A stretch of 30,121 nt of DNA. Source: JBCCLJ01 sp039026915. Lineage in GTDB: Bacteria; Acidobacteriota; Thermoanaerobaculia; Multivoradales; Multivoraceae. The stretch covers positions 1-30,121 of the forward strand of contig JBCCLJ010000067.1 of assembly GCA_039026915.1 (NCBI GenBank), in the 5' to 3' direction. Of this stretch, positions 15,244 to 21,659 are shown in pieces. The position numbers and the translations under genes are program-made. Position 1 is the stretch's first letter. Each line of letters begins with the position of its first letter. The notes beneath the pieces were generated by a model that saw only the letters and a program-made list of their open reading frames with translations, was not told where the DNA came from and searched no databases.

Positions 15244-15780
15244 TCACCTGTTGGAGGCCGCGGTGGGCCGGTAGTCGGCGAGGTGCTTGATGGCTTTCTT
15301 GCGGGCACGGTGCACGTTGACCTTGACGAGGCTGCGGCTCCAGCCGGTCTGGGCTGCGATTTCGTCGTAGGTCACCTGCTGGAGGACGGCCAGCTCGAAC
15401 GCCAGTCGGTGATCTTCGCTCATGTCTTCGAGCGCCTTCTCGAGCCGCTCAGAGAGCTCCGTCAGCTGAACGCGAGCGTCGGTCGTGCCGTCGGCCTCGC
15501 GCTCCAGCTCGACTCTCTCTTGATCGACGCCGAGATCGGCGAAGGGCAGGGGAGAGTGCTTCCGCGCCTGGGAGACAAGGAGATTGTGGGCAGTGCTCAA
15601 CAGGTAGGAACGAACCTTCGAAGGATCCGCCAGCGAGCTCGCCCGGATGGCCCGAACGAAGGTCTCTTGGAGCAGATCTTCGGCACGATCCCGTCCGACG
15701 CGGCTGACGAGATAGGCAAAGACGGTGCGTCCGTGGGAGTCGTAGGCTGCTTGCCAGGTGGACATGTCAGAGTCGCTCAT
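15244..15780 (-). CDS. ECF family RNA polymerase sigma factor
   Basis: 178 residues. Region 2 covers about residues 10-80 (FAYLVSRVGRDRAEDLLQETFVRAI, then YLLSTAHNLLVSQARK), and region 4 about 110-165 (MSEDHRLAFELAVLQQVTYDEIAAQTGWSRSLVK in shortened terms, a helix-turn-helix). The length and absence of region 3 fit an ECF sigma factor. It should be held by the membrane anti-sigma encoded directly downstream and should direct transcription of its own operon and a regulon. The start has no Shine-Dalgarno sequence; the next Met (15765) has none either. An ECF-like promoter lies upstream. Confidence 0.93.
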   Translation of the reverse strand: MSDSDMSTWQAAYDSHGRTVFAYLVSRVGRDRAEDLLQETFVRAIRASSLADPSKVRSYLLSTAHNLLVSQARKHSPLPFADLGVDQERVELEREADGTTDARVQLTELSERLEKALEDMSEDHRLAFELAVLQQVTYDEIAAQTGWSRSLVKVNVHRARKKAIKHLADYRPTAASNR

Positions 15781-15850
15781 GGGTCGAGATCGTACGCGCG
15801 GAGCGCCCGTCAGGGGCGAAATCGGCGGTTCGGGCCAGTGGGCTTGGAAG

Positions 15851-15879
15851 TAAGACGCACGAGCCTCGAACCGGTTACA
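15851..15879 (-). promoter_or_regulatory. Candidate ECF-type autoregulated promoter
   Basis: On the minus strand TGTAACC (15879-15873) is followed after 15 nt by CGTCTTA (15857-15851). AAC-type -35 and CGTC-type -10 boxes at this spacing are characteristic of ECF sigma targets. It lies about 70 nt upstream of the sigma gene, as expected for autoregulation. The match was made by eye from only one site. Confidence 0.4.
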
Positions 15880-15957
15880 GCGCCTTTTCGACTCCTTCGA
15901 CTCGGGAGCCCGTGGTAGCTTGCTTCCTGTTCAACCACCTCTTTCGGAGCGGAGACC

Positions 15958-16587
15958 GTGTCCAAACTGCGCATCTACGGAGTCGCCCAGTCGCGCGCGT
16001 TCCGCACCTACTGGATGGCGGAAGAGCTCGGCCTCGAGTACGAATCGGTGCCGCTGCGGGCTCGAGGCCCGGAGCTTCGTGATGCGGACTACCTGGAGGT
16101 GAACCCGAACGCCAGGATCCCGGCGATTTCGGACGGCGGCTTCGTGCTCTGGGAGTCGATGGCCATCAATACGTATCTCGCCTCGAAGTACGGCGCCGAC
16201 GAGGGACTGTGGCCTTCTACTCTGGAAGACCAGGCGCTCGTCCACCAGTGGTCCTACTGGGCGATGACCGAGATCGAGCCGAGTCTGTTGGTGGCGCTGC
16301 GGCACCGTGTCCTGCTCGAAGAGGAGCTCAGAGACGAAGCAGCCGCTCATTCGGCCCAGGAGGCCCTCTCGGGGCCTTTGGGAGTGCTCGACGCAGCTTT
16401 GAGCGAAGGGCATCTTCTCGGCCCGCTGTTCACGGCCGCGGATCTGAATGTCGCGTCGGTGCTCTCTTGGAGCCGCTTCGCCAGAATCGATCTTTCGGCT
16501 TACGAGTTCGCCGCTTCCTGGCTGGCCCAGTGTCTATCGCGCCCCGCCGCGGCGCGCGCACTCGCGGCAGGAACGTCGCAGAGTTGA
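15958..16587 (+). CDS. Glutathione S-transferase family protein
   Basis: 209 residues. A thioredoxin-fold N-terminal domain (KLRIYGVAQSRAFRTYWMAEELGL, then NPNARIPAISDGGFVLWESMAINTYLA in shortened form) carries the cis-Pro of ARIP and the glutathione-binding ES pair. An all-helical C-terminal domain has LFTAADLNVASVL. Such enzymes conjugate glutathione or a related thiol to electrophiles in the cytoplasm. The start is GTG 15958, preceded by GGAG in GGAGACC. A TAGCTT -10 candidate lies at 15916-15921. The carboxyltransferase gene starts 13 bp after its stop, so the two probably form one transcript. Confidence 0.93.
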   Translation: MSKLRIYGVAQSRAFRTYWMAEELGLEYESVPLRARGPELRDADYLEVNPNARIPAISDGGFVLWESMAINTYLASKYGADEGLWPSTLEDQALVHQWSYWAMTEIEPSLLVALRHRVLLEEELRDEAAAHSAQEALSGPLGVLDAALSEGHLLGPLFTAADLNVASVLSWSRFARIDLSAYEFAASWLAQCLSRPAAARALAAGTSQS

Positions 16588-16600
16588 TGCGGAGGCAAGC

Positions 16601-18151
16601 GTGAGTTGGAAGCCTGAAGTCGACGAGATCAGCGAGCGCAAGAGGCTCGCCCGGGAGATGGGCGGCGAAGAGTCCGTCGCGCGGCAGCACTCGTACGGAA
16701 AGTTCACCATTCGCGAGCGGATCGAGGCCGTGCTCGACGCTGGATCCTTCAAGGAGCACGGTCCCCAGGCCGGCTTCGGCGAGCGCGATGACGAAGGCAA
16801 GCTGACCGGCTTCGTGCCGGGAAACTACGTCCTGGGCGTCGGCACGATCGCCGGGCGACGCTGCGTCGTCGGCGGGGAGGACTTCACGCTGCGTGGCGGC
16901 TCGCCCTCGCCCGCTGGCTTGCGCAAGAGCGTCTGGTCCGAAGAGCTGGCCGTCCGCTATCGCCTGCCGCTGCTTCGTTTTCTCGAAGGCGGCGGCGGTA
17001 GCGTTGCCGGCTCGAGCGGCGGCTCCGGCAAGCCGGCGGCGCCGCGACCCGCCGGCGATCCGGTCTATTCGCCGCAGCGCTTCGCCGTCATTGCCAACGC
17101 CCTTCAGGAAGTTCCGGTCGTGTCCGGTGCCATGGGAGCCGTTGCAGGCTTTCCGGCTGCTCGTCTCGTTGCCTCCCATTTGTCGCTGATGACCCGGACG
17201 ACGTCTCAGGTGCTGATCGGGGGGCCGGCGCTGGTCGAGCGTGCACTCGGCGAGAAGAAGACCAAGGCGGAGCTCGGGGGCCCCGACGTACACCTCCGCA
17301 ACGGCGTCGTCGACAACCTCGCCGAAGACGAAGAAGACCTCTTCGAGCAGATGAAGCGCTTTCTCGACTATCTACCGTCGAGCGCTCGCGAGCTGCCACC
17401 GGAGAGACAGCCGGCCGGCGGCGACCGTCGCGACCGGCGAGAAGACGAGCTGCTCGACATCGTGCCGAGAGATCGCCGGCGCCTGTACGACATGCGTCGC
17501 GTTCTCGAGCTGGTTCTCGACCGCGGCAGCTTCTTCGAGAAAGGAGCGCTCTACGGACGGTCGCAGATCGTCGGGCTGGCCCGTCTCGACGGCCTCCCGA
17601 TCGGGGTCTGGGCCAACGACCCGCGACACAACGGAGGAGCGATGGGGGCGGACGGTGCTCAGAAGGTTCGACGCTTTCTCGAGTTCTGCGAGACCTTCCA
17701 CCTGCCGGTGGTCTGCTTCGTCGACGAGCCGGGCTTCATGATCGGATCGGCCTCCGAGCAGGCCGGCACGATTCGCTACGGCATGGAGGCCATCGCGGCC
17801 AATGTGCGCACGACCGTGCCCTGGGCGTCAGTGCAGGTGCGCAAGTCCTACGGCGTCGCCGCCGCTGCGCACTATGGCCCGAACGCACACGTGCTCGCCT
17901 GGCCCTCCGCGGAGAGCGGTGCGCTCCCGCTCGAAGGAGGAGTCGCGGTGGCCTTTCGGCGCGAGATTGCTGCTGCGCCCGACCCGGAGAAGCGGCGTCG
18001 CGAGCTCGAACAAGAGCTGTCCAAAGGGCGCACGCCCTTTCCGCGCGCTGAGTGGTTCTCGGTGCACGACCTGATCGATCCGCGGGATACGCGCCCCGAA
18101 CTGTGTGCTTGGCTCGACCTCTGTCGCCCGCTGCTGCGGACGCGCGTCTGA
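16601..18151 (+). CDS. Acyl-CoA carboxylase carboxyltransferase (beta) subunit, PccB/MccB-like
   Basis: 516 residues from GTG 16601, preceded by GGAGG with a 5-nt spacer; the frame upstream overlaps the transferase gene and is not used. Two crotonase-like halves are present: the N-terminal half has GGEDFTLRGGS and a glycine-rich GGGGSVAGSSGG, and the C-terminal half has NGGAMGADGAQK, PGFMIG and KSYGVAAAAHYG. These form the two oxyanion-hole regions for acyl-CoA and carboxybiotin. The enzyme moves carboxyl from biotin to propionyl-, acetyl- or methylcrotonyl-CoA. No biotin carboxylase or biotin carrier gene is adjacent, so partners must be elsewhere and the substrate cannot be fixed. It converges on the lipoprotein gene with a 13-bp gap. 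Confidence 0.92.
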   Translation: MSWKPEVDEISERKRLAREMGGEESVARQHSYGKFTIRERIEAVLDAGSFKEHGPQAGFGERDDEGKLTGFVPGNYVLGVGTIAGRRCVVGGEDFTLRGGSPSPAGLRKSVWSEELAVRYRLPLLRFLEGGGGSVAGSSGGSGKPAAPRPAGDPVYSPQRFAVIANALQEVPVVSGAMGAVAGFPAARLVASHLSLMTRTTSQVLIGGPALVERALGEKKTKAELGGPDVHLRNGVVDNLAEDEEDLFEQMKRFLDYLPSSARELPPERQPAGGDRRDRREDELLDIVPRDRRRLYDMRRVLELVLDRGSFFEKGALYGRSQIVGLARLDGLPIGVWANDPRHNGGAMGADGAQKVRRFLEFCETFHLPVVCFVDEPGFMIGSASEQAGTIRYGMEAIAANVRTTVPWASVQVRKSYGVAAAAHYGPNAHVLAWPSAESGALPLEGGVAVAFRREIAAAPDPEKRRRELEQELSKGRTPFPRAEWFSVHDLIDPRDTRPELCAWLDLCRPLLRTRV

Positions 18152-18164
18152 GCGCGCCGGGACT

Positions 18165-19748
18165 TCAGAGATAGCCAAGGCTCTCGAGCAAGCGCTGGGT
18201 CTCAGGGTCCGAGACGCCGCGGCCGCGCGCTTCGAGCTGCTTCTGGACCAGTTCGCGCAAGCGAGGGAGCGCCTCGACGAGGCGCTCGGCCTCTTCCGTG
18301 TTCAGGCGCTCCACCTCGCCGGGATCGCTCTCGAGGTCGTAGGCCCTCGCCTTGCGATGCGCGATCCAGAGCGCCTTCTGGGGCCAGCGATAGATCGCGG
18401 CCGCGCGTACGCGGTCGACGCCGTGCTCGAGACCGTAGGCGGACCACTCGCGGCGGCCTTCGCACTCGCCGTCGAGGCAGTCGGCCCGGGAGACTCCATC
18501 GATCGTGCGCGGGAACGCCTCGAGCTGGACCAGCTCGAGCAGTGTCGGTCCGACATCGACGTTCAAGACCGGAGCCTGGACGCGCAGTGACGGGATCTCC
18601 GGGCCATGAATCAGCCAGCCGAGTTTGAGCTGGTCCTCCCAGGTGCCGTCCGAGTGCCCAAGCATGCCGTGGCGAAAGAGCCCTTCGCCATGATCCGTGA
18701 CGATCATCCAGAGGGGGTCGTTCCGTCCGGATGCGTGCAGTCGGTCGCGCAGTCGCGAGAGCTCCCGGTCGAGGAGTCGGACCTCCTCGGAGTAGTTGGT
18801 CCGCGCCTGGCTCTTGGGTGGTAGGCGTAGCTCCCCGGCGATCTCGACGGTGACCGCAGCGGGACCGTCGAGGTCGTTGTCGAGTCGCACGGAGAGCGGC
18901 CCCCGCAGCCGATGTGAGAGCTCGGGAGCCTCGAGTCGCGCCCCCGTCGCCGATTCGGCGAGGCTCAGGTGATGAACCATGAGACGAGTGCGCGGCCAGT
19001 CGTCTCTTCGCGCCTCGCGGATCGGCTCGATCTGCAGATCCGTTCCGCCAGGCGGTACCTCGACAGACACCTGAAAGGTCTTGCGGCTCGCGAGCTCGAG
19101 CTCGGCGACCGTGACCTCTCCGAGCCGGAGAGCGACGTCGGGCTCGGGCTCGACGGGGTGATACGGCTCGTGGGGGTCCGACAGGTGAATCCAGAGAAAA
19201 GCGGGCTCGTCGGTCAGTGCGGCCATCCATTCGAGTGCGTCGCCGACGACGTCGGGAGCTCGGCGAAAGGCGCGGCGAAAGGGGTCGTCTCGCCAGAGGG
19301 CGACGTGGTCGAAGCCTTGCGTCAGTTGAAACTGAGGCTGGAGCACGCCGAGCGCCGGAAAGGCCGCCGTCTTGTAGCCCGCGTCGCGAAAGCGCTCGGC
19401 CAGTGTGACGAGCTCCTCTGGAACCAGGTCGCCGTTGGCCATGACGCCGTTCGAGAAGGGCGACGTCCCGGTGAACATCGCCGTGTGCGCAGGCAGGGTC
19501 AACGGCACCTGGGTGTAGGCGTGCTCGAAGACGGTTCCCGCGTCTCCGAGCTCCTTGAGGAAGGGGGTGAGGCCGGCGTCCGGATTGTAGAGATCGATGT
19601 AGTGCGTCTTCAGGGTGTCGAGCGTCACGAGCACGACCGTCCGCGGCCGTTGCGGTCCACAGCTCAGCAGGGCGAGGGTGAGGCTCAGGCAGGCGGCGAG
19701 TCGTAGGAGCTGCGCAGACGCCGGCCGGGTTCGACGAGAAGGAGCCAT
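18165..19748 (-). CDS. Sulfatase-like (alkaline phosphatase superfamily) lipoprotein with an inserted domain
   Basis: 527 residues. A lipoprotein signal ends in LALLSC with lipidated Cys30. The catalytic fold shows VTLDTLK (metal Asp44), PLTLPAHTAMFTG, SDPHEPYHP near 190, and VTDHGEGLFRHG near 350 (metal Asp352, His353). At the nucleophile position there is no C/S-x-P-x-R sulfatase signature; Thr84 in TLPAH is the best candidate, as in LtaS-type phosphotransferases. Residues ~203-314, between DPHEPY and NYSEEVRLLD, form an extra beta-rich segment absent from simple members. The protein is probably a periplasmic hydrolase or phosphotransferase for a phospho- or sulfo-group. Its ATG follows the stop of the acyltransferase gene with no gap, so translation is coupled. 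Confidence 0.88.
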   Translation of the reverse strand: MAPSRRTRPASAQLLRLAACLSLTLALLSCGPQRPRTVVLVTLDTLKTHYIDLYNPDAGLTPFLKELGDAGTVFEHAYTQVPLTLPAHTAMFTGTSPFSNGVMANGDLVPEELVTLAERFRDAGYKTAAFPALGVLQPQFQLTQGFDHVALWRDDPFRRAFRRAPDVVGDALEWMAALTDEPAFLWIHLSDPHEPYHPVEPEPDVALRLGEVTVAELELASRKTFQVSVEVPPGGTDLQIEPIREARRDDWPRTRLMVHHLSLAESATGARLEAPELSHRLRGPLSVRLDNDLDGPAAVTVEIAGELRLPPKSQARTNYSEEVRLLDRELSRLRDRLHASGRNDPLWMIVTDHGEGLFRHGMLGHSDGTWEDQLKLGWLIHGPEIPSLRVQAPVLNVDVGPTLLELVQLEAFPRTIDGVSRADCLDGECEGRREWSAYGLEHGVDRVRAAAIYRWPQKALWIAHRKARAYDLESDPGEVERLNTEEAERLVEALPRLRELVQKQLEARGRGVSDPETQRLLESLGYL

Positions 19749-21161
19749 TTATGCGAGACCGTATCCGTTGAGTCGGTTGGCGTAGTACTCGAGGAGCTCG
19801 GGGCTTTCGGTGTGCACCGTGGCGGCTTCGACCGCGACGGCGCGGCGGTGATGGTAGCTGGCAAAGGCGGTGTCCGCAGCCAGCAGGAGTCCGTGGGCGT
19901 CGTCAGGAGCCTCGGGGATTCGGAGTGCGCCGCGTCGCTCGAGGTCGCGAAGGCGGTAGAGGAGGCCTTCGAGCCGGTGCTCGAGCGCATCTCGGGCCGC
20001 CGCGCGCTCACCGTCGGCGAGCTCGCTGCGCAGAGCGAATGCGACGATGTTTGTGGGCTGCACATAGTTGTAGCGCTGATATGCGTTCACGAGCGCCGTG
20101 CCGAGCGACGCCGTCGCCTTGCGCGGCGCCTCGCTGAGGAGGCGAACGAGATCGTCGGCCGGAAGCTGTCCGGGAACCGAGCCGTCCACGTCGATCGGCT
20201 CGCCGAAGACCACGTGGATCTGGGAGTCCAGGGCCAGCAGTCGTTGTGCGAACTCGGCGAAGCGGCTGCTGTTCTCCGCTTCCGTACCGACGAGGCTCTC
20301 CGCCTCCGGGACCAGTTCGTAGGAGAGGATGACGGGCACGACCAGAACCCTCCGGGCAGACTCTTCCGCCAACAGGTTGAGCCGGGCACGAGCCGACGAG
20401 CCGAGCAGCCCGAGCTTGAGCTGGCTCTCGAGCTCGCCGCTGCGGCTGCGCGTGCCGCCGGGGAAGAAGAGGTGGTGATAGCCCTGCTCCAGGGTGACGA
20501 CGACGTACTCTTTGAGGACGTCTCGATAGAGCGGATCGGTCTTTCGGCGATCGACCGTGTATGCCCCGAAGTTGTGCATGAAGAGGCTCATCACCGGGTT
20601 GCCCAGGAGGTTGATGCCCGCTCCGTAGATCAAAGGTGGGACGCCGAGTCGGTTGAGTGCCAGGCCGAGCACGATCGAATCGAGGTTGCTGTGGTGGGTC
20701 GGTGCGAAGACGAGGGTGTTCGCTTCGTGCAGCCGCTGCACTTCCTGCGTATGGCCGTCGAGCACGATGCGATCGTGACGGTCCTGGAGGAGCTTGTCGG
20801 GAAGTTCGGAGATCTGCGACGAGCTGAGCAGCACCCGGAGGGCGGGTGGCAGCAGTCGGAGCGCGACTTCGTAGGCCACCGGATCGAAGTCGCCGCAGAC
20901 TTCCTCCGCGTAATTCGAGACGATCGCCCAGAGCGCGTCCCTTGCCGCGGCTTCGCCGCCCCAGCGCAGCCGTAGCTGAAGGCCGAACCAGAAGCCTCGG
21001 TCGCTCAGGGAGCGCAACGACAGCGGCTCCTTGTCGAGGCGCTTGCTCTCGGCGTCGATCGATCGCTGGACGATGCCCGAGACGTCGTCGCTCGTCGCCG
21101 CAACGTCGACGACACGCTTTCGTACCTCGGAGAGGACGCGGCTTTGGTCTTCCTTACGCAT
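19749..21161 (-). CDS. Glycerol-3-phosphate acyltransferase-like protein (PlsB/PlsC superfamily)
   Basis: 470 residues. Acyltransferase block I is APTHHSNLDSI (the H-x4-D catalytic pair), block II is GAYTVDRRK, block III is FFPGGTRSRSG, and block IV is VPVILSYE. The GGTRSRSG form and the long N-terminal extension before block I fit PlsB-like glycerol-3-phosphate acyltransferases better than the shorter PlsC. It would transfer acyl groups in membrane phospholipid synthesis, at the inner membrane. The start at 21161 has GGAG upstream, with a TAGACT -10 candidate at 21191-21186 (minus). It is the first gene of a two-gene unit with the lipoprotein and is divergent from blaI. Confidence 0.88.
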   Translation of the reverse strand: MRKEDQSRVLSEVRKRVVDVAATSDDVSGIVQRSIDAESKRLDKEPLSLRSLSDRGFWFGLQLRLRWGGEAAARDALWAIVSNYAEEVCGDFDPVAYEVALRLLPPALRVLLSSSQISELPDKLLQDRHDRIVLDGHTQEVQRLHEANTLVFAPTHHSNLDSIVLGLALNRLGVPPLIYGAGINLLGNPVMSLFMHNFGAYTVDRRKTDPLYRDVLKEYVVVTLEQGYHHLFFPGGTRSRSGELESQLKLGLLGSSARARLNLLAEESARRVLVVPVILSYELVPEAESLVGTEAENSSRFAEFAQRLLALDSQIHVVFGEPIDVDGSVPGQLPADDLVRLLSEAPRKATASLGTALVNAYQRYNYVQPTNIVAFALRSELADGERAAARDALEHRLEGLLYRLRDLERRGALRIPEAPDDAHGLLLAADTAFASYHHRRAVAVEAATVHTESPELLEYYANRLNGYGLA

Positions 21162-21224
21162 GGGCGCTCCGGCGGGTCGTCGCAGAGTCTATGTCGGTCT
21201 GCGTCGGACCCGGTCCCGAGGGTG

Positions 21225-21253
21225 TTGCTGAATTTTTAGCAGTGTGCTAAAAA
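21225..21253 (+). promoter_or_regulatory. blaI promoter
   Basis: TTGCTG (21225-21230) and TAAAAA (21248-21253) are separated by 17 bp, a sigma-70-like arrangement. Both boxes fall inside the palindromic operator. Because of the symmetry, a similar GTGCTG-17-TAAAAA arrangement exists on the minus strand and could drive the acyltransferase operon. Confidence 0.6.
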
Positions 21254-21260
21254 TTCAGCA
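21226..21260. promoter_or_regulatory. Perfect 16-bp inverted repeat: BlaI-type operator
   Basis: TGCTGAATTTTTAGCA (21226-21241) and its exact reverse complement (21245-21260) are separated by GTG. It ends 12 bp before the blaI ATG and 64 bp from the divergent acyltransferase start. Its size, AT-rich centre and position match operators bound by BlaI/MecI-type dimers, which repress their own operon. Binding here would cover the -35 and -10 boxes. Confidence 0.8.
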
Positions 21261-21272
21261 CTTGGAGATGAC

Positions 21273-21659
21273 ATGAAGAAAACCAACGAAAAACTGAGCC
21301 GCCGAGAGCGCGAGATCATGGACGTCGTGTACCGCCTTGGTGAGGCGACGGCGAGCGAAGTGCAGGAGGGCCTCGTCTCACCGCCCTCGTACTCTGCGGT
21401 GCGAGCGACGCTCCGTATCCTGGTGGAGAAGGGCCACCTCGTGCACCGCGAGGACGGTCCGCGCTACGTCTTCCGGCCGACGGTGCCGGCCGCGGAGGCG
21501 AGTCGTTCAGCGCTGGCTCACCTGGTCAAGACCTTCTTCGGTGGTTCGCCCACCCGCGCTGCCGCCGCCCTGCTCGACAACGACGAGCCACTGAGCGAGG
21601 AAGAGGCCCAGCGCCTCCGAGAGCTCTTGCATCGCCGCGCCGAGGAGCTCGACTCATGA
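21273..21659 (+). CDS. BlaI/MecI/CopY family transcriptional repressor
   Basis: 128 residues. A winged helix-turn-helix covers about residues 8-72 (LSRREREIMDVVYRLGEAT, recognition helix near SYSAVRATLRILVEKGHL, wing VHREDGPRYVF), followed by a helical dimerisation part. The family represses its own operon and is cleaved or released when a membrane M56 sensor protease is activated. GGAG lies 5 nt before the ATG. Its stop overlaps the start of the M56 gene by 4 bp (ATGA), so the two are translationally coupled. A perfect palindromic operator sits directly upstream. No beta-lactamase or penicillin-binding protein gene is next to it. Confidence 0.93.
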   Translation: MKKTNEKLSRREREIMDVVYRLGEATASEVQEGLVSPPSYSAVRATLRILVEKGHLVHREDGPRYVFRPTVPAAEASRSALAHLVKTFFGGSPTRAAAALLDNDEPLSEEEAQRLRELLHRRAEELDS

